A stretch of 64,000 nt of DNA from Caldifarciminota bacterium (GCA_903865935.1 CAIPLT010000015.1:62001-126000), one strand, 5' to 3'. Counted from the stretch's first letter, positions 1 through 9,596 are shown. Translations and numbers: made by a program. Notes: generated by a model from the letters alone, not told the origin.

Positions 1-279
1 TGCGGTCATATGCGGATACAGGGCATAGTTCTGAAACACCATTGCTACATCACGGTCTTTTGCCTCAACATCATTAACCAGGCGGTCACCAATATAAACA
101 TTACCCGAGGTCGGTTCTTCTAACCCGGCAATAACACGCATGATTGTAGATTTGCCGCAGCCGGATGGACCGACCAGAACAAAAAATTCGCCGTCGGGAA
201 TTTCCAAATTAAAATTATCCACCGCGACTGTTTTATTGTTAAAAACTTTAACGATGTTTTCTAATAGGATTCGACTCAT
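1..279 (-). CDS. ABC transporter ATP-binding protein, MalK/UgpC-like (partial)
   Basis: Only the first 93 codons lie in the window; the gene runs off the left edge. The visible part has the Walker A motif GPSGCGKST and the Q-loop stretch [12 protein letters not shown]. That Q-loop is typical of the CUT1 (MalK/UgpC/MsmX) ATPases that power carbohydrate or glycerol-phosphate importers. The ATG at 279 overlaps the accD stop by four bases (ATGA), so the two genes are probably translationally coupled. The substrate cannot be told from this piece; the LSGG signature, Walker B and regulatory domain lie outside the window. Confidence 0.9.
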   Translation of the reverse strand, partial: MSRILLENIVKVFNNKTVAVDNFNLEIPDGEFFVLVGPSGCGKSTIMRVIAGLEEPTSGNVYIGDRLVNDVEAKDRDVAMVFQNYALYPHMTA

Positions 280-1130
280 TCAACAAATTCTCTTTTTGGT
301 TCTATTTCGGCTTTGCCTTTACCCCACAGCATGTCAATAATTTTAGTTAAAGTTGACCTGAGAAATTTCCGACTCACCACAATGTCAACAAATCCATGCT
401 TGGAAAGAAATTCCGCGGTCTGGAAACCTTCGGGTAATTTTTCACCGATCGTCCCCTCGATTACTCTTGCTCCGGCAAAACCTAATAGTGCTTTTGGTTC
501 AGAAATGATAATATCACCTAGAGAAGCATAAGATGCCAACACGCCGGCCATTGTTGGATTAGTGAGTATTACGATATACGGAATTCTTTCTTGAGCTAAT
601 AGCGCTAATTCCGCTGATGTTTTTGCCATCTGCATCAGCGAGAAAATACCTTCCTGCATTCGTGCTCCGCCCGAAGTTGCAATTATTGTTAAGGGGATTT
701 TTTCTTCCCGAGCCAATCTAATTGAACGGGCAACTTTCTCGCCAACCACCGAACCCATACTGCCACCCATAAAATTAAAATCCATCACGCCTAAGATAAT
801 CGGGAAACTACTAATCTTGCCTTTTCCATAAGTAAAGCCTTCGTCAAGTTCGGTTTTTTTCTGGGCTTCAGCAACTTTTTCCGGATACTTTGGAAAATCT
901 AATGGGTTTTGCGGTGTTAGGTGCGGGTCAAATTCTTCAAATGTATCAGCATCTAATAGAATCTCGATATATTTCCGGGCGTTAATCCTAAAATGATAAC
1001 TGCAGCGCGAACAGATAAACAGATTCTGTTCCAGACTCTTGCGATATAAAATCTCACCGCAGCCATCACATCGAATCCACAAACCATTTGGAATTTCCAT
1101 CTTGCTGTCTGATTTACCATTAGTCGGCAT
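276..1130 (-). CDS. accD: acetyl-CoA carboxylase carboxyltransferase subunit beta
   Basis: AccD with AccA moves the carboxyl group from carboxybiotin to acetyl-CoA, making malonyl-CoA for fatty acid synthesis. The N-terminus holds the expected four-cysteine zinc ribbon (C21, C24, C40, C43), followed by the crotonase-like carboxyltransferase fold with [11 protein letters not shown] and [10 protein letters not shown]. About 284 residues is normal for the family. I chose the ATG at 1130; an in-frame TTG at 1136 would add two residues, and neither has a clear Shine-Dalgarno site. Its stop overlaps the start of the ABC ATPase gene, an odd partner for accD. Confidence 0.95.
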   Translation of the reverse strand: MPTNGKSDSKMEIPNGLWIRCDGCGEILYRKSLEQNLFICSRCSYHFRINARKYIEILLDADTFEEFDPHLTPQNPLDFPKYPEKVAEAQKKTELDEGFTYGKGKISSFPIILGVMDFNFMGGSMGSVVGEKVARSIRLAREEKIPLTIIATSGGARMQEGIFSLMQMAKTSAELALLAQERIPYIVILTNPTMAGVLASYASLGDIIISEPKALLGFAGARVIEGTIGEKLPEGFQTAEFLSKHGFVDIVVSRKFLRSTLTKIIDMLWGKGKAEIEPKREFVE

Positions 1131-1364
1131 ACCCAAAGTATAAAATTAAAAGCAAATAAGTCAAGACCCCTTGCTTTTTAGCGATACTAGAAGTTAATAT
1201 CAATGACTCATTGAAATAAAATGCCTTTTTATCTTTAGAATCATTAAAATAGCTCTCATCTCTTTACTTTAGGTTTGTGCTGGGCGATAAAACAGGATGC
1301 TGCTTCGTTAATCGGCAGTTCCAAAATGTAAACTGTATCGCATATAAAAAACATGCTGATTTTT

Positions 1365-1690
1365 TCTTTAAGATTCTCGCTTCCATATTCTTAATTCAAA
1401 ATTCCCTTAACAATTGGGTATAGTCCCCTGCTTTGAGTATGGTCTCTATTAGAAAAGCATTTACGTGTTTATTTTGACGATTATTTAATCCATCTATTCG
1501 ACTGTTTAATTCGGCATAAATTAAGGAAGATATCAACCCATCTGTTACAGAGGATATTTTTCAATATGCCAGTAAATCAATTACGAATTATTTCAGAAAA
1601 TATTTGAGAGGATATTTCTGGAGAGTAAAAAGGGATTTTATCACAGAACCTATTACTGGATTAACTATTCCATAGGACAAATTAATAAAC
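1365..1690 (+). repeat. intergenic element, copy A of a five-member family
   Basis: The head, around 1374-1431, reads roughly TTCCATATTCTTAATTCAAA, followed by a small GGG/CCC hairpin. This matches the heads at 17.1, 29.2 and 41.1 kb. After the head comes about 250 bases of AT-rich sequence that breaks into words of 10-28 bases ending in CAG, CTG or AGG, for example ATTACGAATTATTTCAG near 1579, nearly the same as a word near 41284. It has no reading frame. I infer a degenerate repeat or an untranslated RNA. Confidence 0.45.
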
Positions 1691-1781
1691 AGGATGTCTT
1701 TTTAAGTAGCAAAGTTTTGAAAAAACAGAAAACCTCTTACCGGTTTACACTTTAACAAATAATTATATTGTATAATAACAC

Positions 1782-1810
1782 TTGACAAATATATTATTTT
1801 GCTATTTAAT
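1782..1810 (+). promoter_or_regulatory. sigma-70-type promoter of the basic peptide gene
   Basis: A perfect -35 TTGACA (1782-1787), a 17-base spacer and -10 TTTAAT (1805-1810) predict transcription from about 1817, some 18 bases before the ATG. Confidence 0.75.
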
Positions 1811-1834
1811 ACACTCGTAAAGATAGGAGGCATT

Positions 1835-1903
1835 ATGCCATGTATGAAAAAGGCAAAGCCTAAGGCGACGAAAAAGGTCGCCAAAAAAGGCAAGAAAAGG
1901 TAG
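1835..1903 (+). CDS. 22-residue lysine-rich basic peptide
   Basis: A very short gene that carries every expected signal: a consensus promoter, a strong Shine-Dalgarno site (AGGAGG at 1825-1830), an ATG at the right distance, and a GC-rich terminator eight bases after the stop. Eleven of its 22 residues are Lys or Arg, spaced by Ala, Pro, Thr, Val and Gly, as in histone H1-type tails. By composition it could bind DNA or RNA, but no family can be assigned. It could also be a leader peptide, though the terminator follows the stop and the next gene (mfd) has its own promoter. Functional assignment is inference. Confidence 0.6.
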   Translation: MPCMKKAKPKATKKVAKKGKKR

Positions 1904-1910
1904 TGAACTC

Positions 1911-1941
1911 AGGGGGCTCGAATGCCCCCTGAAATTTTTTT
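1911..1941 (+). terminator. rho-independent terminator
   Basis: Stem AGGGGGC / GCCCCCT with a six-base loop, followed by a T-rich run. It closes the small basic peptide transcript. Confidence 0.9.
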
Positions 1942-1993
1942 ATCCCATATACAAATTTCATAGATATCTGAACCAATCAAGAAAAAAAATATA

Positions 1994-2021
1994 TTGAATT
2001 AAATGTTAAGCTTTGTAAAAT
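1994..2021 (+). promoter_or_regulatory. mfd promoter, nearly leaderless
   Basis: TTGAAT (1994-1999), a 16-base spacer and TAAAAT (2016-2021). The ATG at 2033 lies 11 bases after the -10 box, so the predicted leader is only a few bases long and has no Shine-Dalgarno site. Confidence 0.5.
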
Positions 2022-2032
2022 ATAGTTGTTAA

Positions 2033-5029
2033 ATGGAAACGATTTATCAAAGATTTATCACCCGGCCAAAAACATCTAAATTTTTAGACCTGGTTAAAAC
2101 CAGGTATCGGCAAATTCATGAACCAGGTCAATTAATTTCGGTCGAGGGTCTGGCTGGCGCCAAATCTATTTTGGCATTATCGCTTTTCAGAACTTTTAAT
2201 GATAATCTGATTTATTTTGCTGAAGATTCAGAATCCAAGAACCATATTCATTCTGATTTACTTTCATTTTTACCCGAAGAAAATATTATCATATTTACTG
2301 ACCCTGATGCGGCTGAGGTTGAGTGTTACAGATTATTTAATGACAAAGGACCGTTTATAATTATTCTCCAGCCCGACGATTTGAACATATTATTGCCCGA
2401 TTATAACCAGTGGTCAAAATATAAACTTACCTTATCTAAAGGAAATGTCCTGCCGATTGAGCAGATTACTGATTGGCTTGATTCGGCAAGATACGAGCGT
2501 CTTGACCTGGTTTCTGAGCCGGGCGAATACGCAGTGCGAGGAAGTATTGTTGATATTTTCCCGCCTAAAAGTATTAATCCGATTCGCATCGAGTTTGTTG
2601 ATAACGAAATTGTCTCTCTGCGTTATTTTGACACGATTACCCAGCGTTCAATAAACTTTATTTCCAAAATTGAAATATTTGCTCAGAGTCGTGCCGATGC
2701 GGAAAAAAGACCGCTTGCTGAGCTTCTTTCAAAAAACAATTTGGTTGTTTCGGAAACAGATAATAACAATTTTAATAATATTGTATTACTTAAAGAAAAT
2801 AATGCGGATTTCAATTTCGGCTTTTCCTATCCGCCAGTCTATTTAGCCAACTTTAATCTCTTAAAATCAGAAATCGAATCTTTGCCGATTGAATATATTT
2901 TTGTGACGCTTCACGAATACCAGTACGAACGACTGACTACGATCTTTGGCGATAAACCGAAATATGTTATCGGCAGTCTGCATTCCGGCGTTTTCGCGCC
3001 AGACGACGGTTTCTGTATTATAACTGAAAAAGAGTTATTCGGTGCGCCGGTATCGCGACAACCGCGGCGTCATTTTAAAGGCCAGCCATTAGATGACCTC
3101 TTGGCATTGAACAAAGGTGATCATGTGGTGCATGTTGACTACGGTATTGGTCAGTTTTACAATGTTGTCCGTCTTAAAATCGACGATGTTGAAAAAGATT
3201 TTCTTTTAATTCACTATGCCAATGACCAGAAACTGTATGTGCCAGTAGAAAATTTGGGATTAATTGAAAGATATATTGGTGGTGATGCTCTGCCACCAAC
3301 CCTTAGCATGCTCGGCACAAACCGCTGGCTTCTGACCAAAGTAAAAGTCGCAAGAGCAACCGAAGAATATGCCAAGGAATTAATAAATATTTATGCCCAG
3401 CGCAGTATTGCCAAAAAAACTCCCGCGACCAAAGATACGGAATGGCAGGAAGAATTTGAATCAACTTTCCCGTATGAAGAAACACCTGACCAGCTCAAAG
3501 CGCTCGCTGATGTGAAACGGGACTTGGAGAGCACTAAACCGATGGATCGTTTAATCTGCGGTGACACTGGTTTTGGCAAGACCGAAATTGCCTTGCGCGC
3601 GGCATTCAAAGCAGTGATTGGATTAAAACAAGTTGCTGTGTTAACACCAACCACAATCTTGTGTTATCAGCACTGTCATACCTTTCAGAAAAGATTTGAA
3701 AACTTTCCGGTTCGCATCGAGATGCTGTCGCGTTTTACGCCAACGAGCATACGTAAGAAAATAATTGCTGAATTGAAGACCGGCAAGGTTGATATTGTCA
3801 TCGGCACGCACGCGCTTATCAGTCCGCGTATTGAATTTAAGGATTTGGGGCTATTGGTGATTGACGAAGAGCATAAGTTTGGTGTCCGGCAAAAAGAAAA
3901 GATTAAGAAGCTAAAATCAACAATTGATATTTTGACTCTCAGCGCCACTCCGATACCAAGAACCTTGTATCGTTCGCTGGTCGGTCTGGCTGACATCTCA
4001 CCAATTCACACGCCGCCCGCTGGTCGCCGTGATATTGTAACTAATATTATCTTTTGGGACGACGAAGCCATCTTTCAAAGAATCAACACAGAATTAAAGC
4101 GCGGTGGTCAGGTGCTGTTCATTCACAACCGGATAAATTCGATAAAAAATATCGCCAAGCGCCTGCAGAATCTTAACCGCAACTGGCGGATTGCAATAAC
4201 CCACAGCAAATTACCCGAGAAATTTTTAGCGCAAATCTATCAGGAGTTTTTGGACCGGAAATTTGACATACTGGTATCAACCGCGATTATCGAATCTGGG
4301 CTGGATATGCCCAATGTCAATACACTCGTTGTCAATCGCGCTGACCAGTTTGGTTTATCTGATTTGCACCAGTTGCGCGGTCGGGTCGGTCGGTCTGACC
4401 GACAGGCATACGCAATTTTTATTATACCCGATGTAAAAACGAGTCGCGAAGATGAAAAGGATGATACCGAACCCAAAGAGCAAGGTTATGAAAAGCGGAT
4501 GTCAACAATTCTCGCTTATTCCAAATTGGGAGCGGGTTTTCGTCTGGCAATGCGGGACATGGAACTGCGCGGGGTCGGAAATTTATTAGGCGCGGAACAG
4601 CACGGCAATGTTACTCAGGTCGGGCTAAGTTTATATCAGAATATGCTCAAAGATGCGATTGCCCGTATCCGTGGTGAAAATATTAAACCGGAACCGATTT
4701 TATCCTTGGATATTGCTGCTTATATTCCGGAAGATTATATCCCTGATTCTTATGAACGGGTGGCAATTTATAAACGGCTACTATCCGTAGAATCTGAACA
4801 AGAACTGAAATCAATCAATGAAGAACTTAAAGACCGGTTTGGCAAATATCCTGACGTATTGGATAATCTGTTTGCAATCGCTTTGGTTCGATTAAAAGCA
4901 CGAGACCTGAATCTTTTAAAAGTATCGTTAAAGAATAATAAAATTACTATTGTCCGCGAGAAAAAAACGTTCAATATGAGCGGCAATATAAATACCCTGC
5001 TTAATCTTTTATCAAGACACTTAACATAG
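2033..5029 (+). CDS. mfd: transcription-repair coupling factor
   Basis: Mfd pushes stalled RNA polymerase off DNA lesions and recruits UvrA. At 998 residues it is shorter than E. coli Mfd (1148), with the difference mainly in the N-terminal UvrB-like part. The RNA polymerase-interacting domain shows HVDYGIGQF near residue 370. The RecG-like translocase follows: Walker A GDTGFGKTE near 510, DEEH box near 610, LSATPIPRTL, and QLRGRVGRS near 785. The C-terminal TRCF domain is present (AYIPEDYIPDSYERVAIYKR). The gene stands alone between its own promoter and the next promoter. Confidence 0.96.
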   Translation: METIYQRFITRPKTSKFLDLVKTRYRQIHEPGQLISVEGLAGAKSILALSLFRTFNDNLIYFAEDSESKNHIHSDLLSFLPEENIIIFTDPDAAEVECYRLFNDKGPFIIILQPDDLNILLPDYNQWSKYKLTLSKGNVLPIEQITDWLDSARYERLDLVSEPGEYAVRGSIVDIFPPKSINPIRIEFVDNEIVSLRYFDTITQRSINFISKIEIFAQSRADAEKRPLAELLSKNNLVVSETDNNNFNNIVLLKENNADFNFGFSYPPVYLANFNLLKSEIESLPIEYIFVTLHEYQYERLTTIFGDKPKYVIGSLHSGVFAPDDGFCIITEKELFGAPVSRQPRRHFKGQPLDDLLALNKGDHVVHVDYGIGQFYNVVRLKIDDVEKDFLLIHYANDQKLYVPVENLGLIERYIGGDALPPTLSMLGTNRWLLTKVKVARATEEYAKELINIYAQRSIAKKTPATKDTEWQEEFESTFPYEETPDQLKALADVKRDLESTKPMDRLICGDTGFGKTEIALRAAFKAVIGLKQVAVLTPTTILCYQHCHTFQKRFENFPVRIEMLSRFTPTSIRKKIIAELKTGKVDIVIGTHALISPRIEFKDLGLLVIDEEHKFGVRQKEKIKKLKSTIDILTLSATPIPRTLYRSLVGLADISPIHTPPAGRRDIVTNIIFWDDEAIFQRINTELKRGGQVLFIHNRINSIKNIAKRLQNLNRNWRIAITHSKLPEKFLAQIYQEFLDRKFDILVSTAIIESGLDMPNVNTLVVNRADQFGLSDLHQLRGRVGRSDRQAYAIFIIPDVKTSREDEKDDTEPKEQGYEKRMSTILAYSKLGAGFRLAMRDMELRGVGNLLGAEQHGNVTQVGLSLYQNMLKDAIARIRGENIKPEPILSLDIAAYIPEDYIPDSYERVAIYKRLLSVESEQELKSINEELKDRFGKYPDVLDNLFAIALVRLKARDLNLLKVSLKNNKITIVREKKTFNMSGNINTLLNLLSRHLT

Positions 5030-5049
5030 TTCATAATTAAAAATTTTCC

Positions 5050-5078
5050 TTGACATAATTAAGTTTTTGAGTTATAAG
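5050..5078 (+). promoter_or_regulatory. promoter giving a leaderless mRNA
   Basis: TTGACA (5050-5055), 17-base spacer, TATAAG (5073-5078), then seven bases to the ATG at 5086. Predicted transcription start falls on or next to the start codon. Confidence 0.7.
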
Positions 5079-5085
5079 GCTTTTA

Positions 5086-5802
5086 ATGACAGTGTTAATT
5101 TATATAATTTGGGTCAGCACACTTGTATTTGCCAGTATTTCCATCCCTTGGTACATTAAGCGTTATCGAAAGGTTGATTTTGTGGTTGCATTATATGTAA
5201 TCTATTTGGCATTGTCCCAGGTCATCGCTACCAAAATCGCTGCATTTCATTTAGTTATCGGGACATTTTATACACCCGCCGCAGTATTAATTTTTCCTTT
5301 TACCTTTCAGATTATCGATATTGTGAATGAGGCATTTGGGCGTTATGAAGTCCATCGCATGACCTATATTGCGCTCGTCACGCAGGTCATAATGGCATTT
5401 TTCTTCTGGCTTGCGGACTTACTCCCATCAGCTCCATTCTGGCAGTCTAATCCGGGCTGGCACAGTATCATCAGTTTAGTGCCAAGGATTACATTGGCGA
5501 GCTGGATCGCATTTATGATTTCGCAGAATCTTGATGCGTTTTTATATGCAAAACTGAGAGGTCTAACTAAAGGTCGGCATCTCTGGATTAGAAATGTAAT
5601 TGGCGATATTATCAGTTTGGCAGTTGACAGTGTGATTTTTATCAGCTTGGCATTTTATGGTCTCCAGCCGATTGTACCGTTAATTGTCGGTCAGATTGTA
5701 ATAAAATGGCTGGTCAGTATTGTTGATACACCATTGATGTATTTAAGCCGCAGGATTTTGTATCGGGTCCCCTATACGTACAAAAACCCGCTCGACAACT
5801 AA
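5086..5802 (+). CDS. VUT family / queuosine precursor transporter (YhhQ-like)
   Basis: A 238-residue integral membrane protein with about six hydrophobic segments. It matches the YhhQ/DUF165 (VUT) family, which imports queuosine precursors such as preQ0 for tRNA modification. Family-like features are the acidic loop IIDIVNEAFGR, the ISQNLDAFLYAKL segment, and the RNVIGDIISLAVDSVIFISLAFYG stretch. No queuosine biosynthesis genes lie nearby, so the substrate rests on family knowledge alone. Transcription appears leaderless; the gene converges with fusA 57 bases downstream. Confidence 0.85.
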   Translation: MTVLIYIIWVSTLVFASISIPWYIKRYRKVDFVVALYVIYLALSQVIATKIAAFHLVIGTFYTPAAVLIFPFTFQIIDIVNEAFGRYEVHRMTYIALVTQVIMAFFFWLADLLPSAPFWQSNPGWHSIISLVPRITLASWIAFMISQNLDAFLYAKLRGLTKGRHLWIRNVIGDIISLAVDSVIFISLAFYGLQPIVPLIVGQIVIKWLVSIVDTPLMYLSRRILYRVPYTYKNPLDN

Positions 5803-5859
5803 CCCAATTTTATAATCTTCTAATCTTAGAATTTTGTAATCTTTAATTTTTAATTGTGT

Positions 5860-7938
5860 TTAGGTTGAATTAATGGTTTGGTCTAAATTTGGAAACAACT
5901 TAGTTTTTTCCTCTTCGGGTATTCTCTCATATTGGGCAAATTGCATCGAATGAGATACTCGCCCCTGAGTCAATGACCGTATCGCGCTTGCATATCCGAA
6001 AGTCTCAGCTAACGGCACAAAACCGTGAATAATCTTGTGTCCTTTGATTGATTCCAGATTCACAATCCGGCCCCGGCGCGCACTTAAATCGGCAATAATA
6101 TTACCAACATAGGCATCGGGCGTGACAACTTCCAAATCCATGATTGGTTCTAAGAATGTCGGGTCGGCTTTCATGAATGCTTCCCGAAACGCCATGGTTG
6201 CCGCAATTTTAAACGCTAGTTCTGACGAATCGACTTCGTGAAATGCCCCGTCAAGGATTTCCACTGAAATGTTATTAATCGGGTATCCACCTAAAACACC
6301 CGTATCAACACTCTCTTTTATCCCCTGCTCAATTGCCGGATAAAATTCTTTAGGGATTCTGCCTTCTTTTATTTCATTGACAATATTAATACCTGATGCC
6401 GACGGTTGTAATTTTAAAGTCACCACCCCATATTGCCCGTGACCGCCTGATTGGCGGATAAACCTGCCTTCGGCAGTCATCTCTTTGGTAATTGTCTCAC
6501 GGTACGAAACCTGCGGTTTTCCGACATGGCAGGTAATTCCAAATTCCCGCTTCAACCGTTCAACAATTATATCAAGGTGCAGTTCACCCATACCGGAAAT
6601 TATCGTTTCGCCAGTCTCCTGATTCTGCCGAACCCGGAAAGTCGGGTCTTCAATCGAAAGTGCTCTTAAAGCACCGGATAATTTTGTTTCGTCTGCCTTA
6701 GTTTTTGGTTCGACCGCCAGAAATACAACCGGGTCAGGGAATTCCATCGGCTCAAATGCAATCGGGTGTAAAAAATTAGTCAGGGTATTGCCGGTCTTAA
6801 CATCTTTTAAACCAATCACCACGCCGATTTCACCCGCCTGCAATTTTTCTACTTCTTCTTTTTGGTTAGAGTGCATCAACAATAACTTCATCACCCGCAC
6901 TTTTTCCATTGTCGGTACAATTAAGACAGTACTACCCTTTTCAACTTTGCCGGAGTAAACTCTGACATAAGATAAAAATCCCTGGTGCGGGTCATTGGCA
7001 ATCTTGAATACCAGAGCCGAGAAAGGTAATCGTGGGTCTGCCGCACGCGTCTCTTCCTGCTTGGTTTTAGGATTGATGCCTTTGATTGGCGGCGCTTCGG
7101 TTGGTGATGGCAGAAAATCAACTATCGCATCAAGCAATTTTTGAATACCCTTATTCTTAAATGCAGTGCCGCATAAAACCGGCACAATCTTTAATTGAAT
7201 TGTTGCTTTGCGAATTCCTCGGATTAAATCCTCTTTAGTAATCAACTCACCTGCCATATATTTTTCCAGAATTTTCTCGTCATAATGGCTGAGTACATCA
7301 ATCATCTTTTCATGATATTCTTTTACCCGCTTCTTGTCTTTTTCCGGAATCGCGACCATTTCGAATTCCGCACCCAATGTATCTTCATGCCAGATATAAG
7401 CATTTTCTTCAATTAAATCAATAACACCTTTAAATTCATCCTCACTGCCTAATGGCAATTGAATCGGCAATGCGGTGATTGGAAATTTCTCCTGCATCAT
7501 TTTGATGACACGGTAAAAATCCGCGCCAGTACGGTCCATCTTATTGACAAAGGCGATTCTTGGCACATGGTATTTATCTGCCTGATGCCAGACCGTCTCC
7601 GACTGCGGTTCGACTCCGCCAACACCGCAGAAAACGACCACCACACCATCCAAAACTTTAAGCGACCGCTCAACTTCCATTGTAAAATCAACATGACCCG
7701 GTGTATCGATGATATTAATCCGATAACCGCGCCAGTAAGTTGTAGTTGCCGCTGCGGTAATCGTAATACCGCGCTCTTTTTCCTGTTCCATCCAGTCCAT
7801 TGTTGCCGAGCCGTCGTCAACCTCGCCAATCCGATAGATTTTACCAGTATAGTATAAAATCCGCTCGGTTGTCGTGGTCTTGCCCGCGTCAATGTGTGCG
7901 GCAATGCCGATATTTCTAATTTTTGTTAAGTATTCCAT
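5860..7938 (-). CDS. fusA: elongation factor G
   Basis: EF-G is the GTPase that moves tRNA and mRNA through the ribosome. It is full length at 692 residues with all G motifs: AHIDAGKTT (15-22), DTPGH (78-82) and NKMD (132-135). Domains II-V follow, including [18 protein letters not shown]. It stands apart from other translation genes rather than with rpsL-rpsG-tuf. The -10 box TATAAT sits six bases before the ATG, implying a leaderless transcript. Confidence 0.97.
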   Translation of the reverse strand: MEYLTKIRNIGIAAHIDAGKTTTTERILYYTGKIYRIGEVDDGSATMDWMEQEKERGITITAAATTTYWRGYRINIIDTPGHVDFTMEVERSLKVLDGVVVVFCGVGGVEPQSETVWHQADKYHVPRIAFVNKMDRTGADFYRVIKMMQEKFPITALPIQLPLGSEDEFKGVIDLIEENAYIWHEDTLGAEFEMVAIPEKDKKRVKEYHEKMIDVLSHYDEKILEKYMAGELITKEDLIRGIRKATIQLKIVPVLCGTAFKNKGIQKLLDAIVDFLPSPTEAPPIKGINPKTKQEETRAADPRLPFSALVFKIANDPHQGFLSYVRVYSGKVEKGSTVLIVPTMEKVRVMKLLLMHSNQKEEVEKLQAGEIGVVIGLKDVKTGNTLTNFLHPIAFEPMEFPDPVVFLAVEPKTKADETKLSGALRALSIEDPTFRVRQNQETGETIISGMGELHLDIIVERLKREFGITCHVGKPQVSYRETITKEMTAEGRFIRQSGGHGQYGVVTLKLQPSASGINIVNEIKEGRIPKEFYPAIEQGIKESVDTGVLGGYPINNISVEILDGAFHEVDSSELAFKIAATMAFREAFMKADPTFLEPIMDLEVVTPDAYVGNIIADLSARRGRIVNLESIKGHKIIHGFVPLAETFGYASAIRSLTQGRVSHSMQFAQYERIPEEEKTKLFPNLDQTINST

Positions 7939-7944
7939 AATTTT

Positions 7945-7950
7945 ATTATA
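7945..7950 (-). promoter_or_regulatory. fusA -10 box, leaderless arrangement
   Basis: On the minus strand TATAAT lies six bases upstream of the fusA ATG. A TTGAAT is found 15 bases further up, a slightly short spacer. No Shine-Dalgarno site fits. Confidence 0.5.
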
Positions 7951-8046
7951 TTATTTAGACCACTAATTCAATTTAAGGGTTTGCCAGAAATGTTAGTTGG
8001 TCTATTAATAATACACGCTAATGGAGATTAGTCAACCCCGCACCTT

Positions 8047-8103
8047 ACCGCTACGCAGAAATTGCAATTACGCTTTATAAGTCTTGCGATTTTTCTCTGC
8101 GGT
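8047..8103. repeat. word-type imperfect palindrome (CGCAGA/TCTGCG)
   Basis: ACCGC..CGCAGA..TTGCAA on the left is mirrored by TTGCGA..TCTCTGCGGT on the right. It resembles the 'ctctgcg' intergenic palindromes seen in many bacterial genomes and is the first of several such elements here. Confidence 0.5.
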
Positions 8104-8154
8104 GTCGCAATTCAGTTTGTCGGTCTCTAATAATCCCCCTCCATAATTTTCTCC

Positions 8155-8182
8155 TTGACATAAATATTTTCGAACATATATT
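8155..8182 (+). promoter_or_regulatory. promoter of the SBBP-repeat protein gene
   Basis: TTGACA (8155-8160), 16-base spacer, TATATT (8177-8182). The predicted leader before the ATG at 8202 is about 12 bases, with no Shine-Dalgarno site. Confidence 0.6.
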
Positions 8183-8201
8183 AATATAAAATAATATTAA
8201 T

Positions 8202-9584
8202 ATGAAAGCTTGTAGCTTATGGTTTATAATTTTCCTATGTGGTATGTGGGATGGCACATCTTTTATTCTCGCAGATAACAACTGGGTTGCAACCTATACT
8301 GATAATATCAATTATTATAAAAGAGATCTGGCGACCGCCATGGTCGTTGATACCAAAGGTAATATATATGTGACGGGTAATGCTTATGCCCTAGATACTT
8401 GTTCTGATTTTATGACTATCAAGTATGATAACTACGGCAATCTTAAATGGATGAAGAAATACAATGGATTATCAAATTTAAACGATTACGTAGTTGATAT
8501 CGCAATTGACAAATCAGGTAATATTTATGTTGTAGGTACTAGTTATCTTTCCGAAAATGCAAGTGAAATTAAGATTATCAAATACACTTCAACTGGGAAT
8601 ATTGCGTGGACAACAAACTTTCACAAAGCTGAATATGATTATTACTTGTGTGAAGTAACCGCTATATTTGTTGACAGTCTAAAAAATATATATATTACTG
8701 GTGAAATTAGCAGGCCCGGTACAACGACTGATTATTTGACGATTAAATACAATCCATTAGGTTTTCAAGAATGGAGTTCTACGTATAATGGAACGGGTAA
8801 TAATGACGATAAAACAATTGGTTTGGTAGAAGATAACGCCGGCAATACTTATGTGTGTGGCTACAGTATGGGTGAAAATTTAAATTATGATATTGTAATA
8901 ATTAAGTATGATACCAAAGGAAATCAACGCTGGGTTACTCGATATGATAGCAGACCAAATGTATTAGATGCTGATGATGTACCAACCGACCTTGCTATTG
9001 ATGGTCAAGCAAATATCTACATAACTGGGTATAGTAATAGCGATTTTAATCAAGAATGGATTACAATAAAAATCGACTCGAGCGGGAATATAAACTGGGC
9101 AAAAAATTATCATGGTGCTGGCGGTGGTGGTAATAATGTAGCAACTGCAATTACGGTTGATAGTGGTTGTAATTTGTATATCACCGGATACTCTTATAAT
9201 TTGCTATCATATTATGACTATACTACTATCAAGTATAACACACTGGGTCAAATGCTATGGGTTAAAATTTATAATGGTTCAAACAATACTCAAGATTTCG
9301 CTGATGCTGTTGTGATCGATAACCGGGATGGTGTCTATATTACAGGTGCAAGTTATTTTAGTGCGAATAGTCGCGATTCAGATTCGACCCATTATATGGT
9401 TACATTAAAATACAGCGTTGCTGGCGATTCCGTCTGGGCTGTAGAATATAACCAAACCGGAGGAGCAGCGGCTAAACAGATAAAAACAGATATGAAAAAC
9501 AATGTCTATGTTTTAGGATATATTGGCCCTGCTAAAGCGATTAAAAAATCTATATTAATAAAGTATGTACAACATCGCTACTAA
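8202..9584 (+). CDS. exported SBBP-repeat beta-propeller protein
   Basis: 460 residues: a signal peptide of about 25 residues, then repeats of about 55 residues. Each carries an 'NIYVTGxS ... ITIKYxxxGN ... W' pattern, the mark of SBBP (beta-propeller) repeats. About seven blades are visible. There is no C-terminal sorting domain; it ends soon after the last blade with a short basic tail. The next gene starts 13 bases after its stop and has its own signal peptide, so the pair is likely one operon. Function is unknown; surface or periplasmic binding is an inference from the fold. Confidence 0.8.
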   Translation: MKACSLWFIIFLCGMWDGTSFILADNNWVATYTDNINYYKRDLATAMVVDTKGNIYVTGNAYALDTCSDFMTIKYDNYGNLKWMKKYNGLSNLNDYVVDIAIDKSGNIYVVGTSYLSENASEIKIIKYTSTGNIAWTTNFHKAEYDYYLCEVTAIFVDSLKNIYITGEISRPGTTTDYLTIKYNPLGFQEWSSTYNGTGNNDDKTIGLVEDNAGNTYVCGYSMGENLNYDIVIIKYDTKGNQRWVTRYDSRPNVLDADDVPTDLAIDGQANIYITGYSNSDFNQEWITIKIDSSGNINWAKNYHGAGGGGNNVATAITVDSGCNLYITGYSYNLLSYYDYTTIKYNTLGQMLWVKIYNGSNNTQDFADAVVIDNRDGVYITGASYFSANSRDSDSTHYMVTLKYSVAGDSVWAVEYNQTGGAAAKQIKTDMKNNVYVLGYIGPAKAIKKSILIKYVQHRY

Positions 9585-9596
9585 TATTAAGAATAG

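Larger units (their letters stand above)
1131..1834. other. gene-free AT-rich stretch upstream of accD
   Basis: No convincing gene of normal size is present. The stretch contains the intergenic element described at 1365-1690 and, at its right end, the promoter of a small basic peptide gene. A 32-codon minus-strand frame at 1256-1354 is open but lacks a ribosome binding site. Confidence 0.6.

Noticed and set aside
1256-1354. 32-codon minus-strand frame ending in AQHKPKVKR
   Set aside because: It looks protein-like in places but has no Shine-Dalgarno site or clear promoter and no neighbour in an operon; it may be a gene remnant or chance.
1702-1893. 63-codon minus-strand frame over the small peptide gene
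   Set aside because: It runs antisense to a complete promoter-SD-peptide-terminator unit, so it is a shadow.
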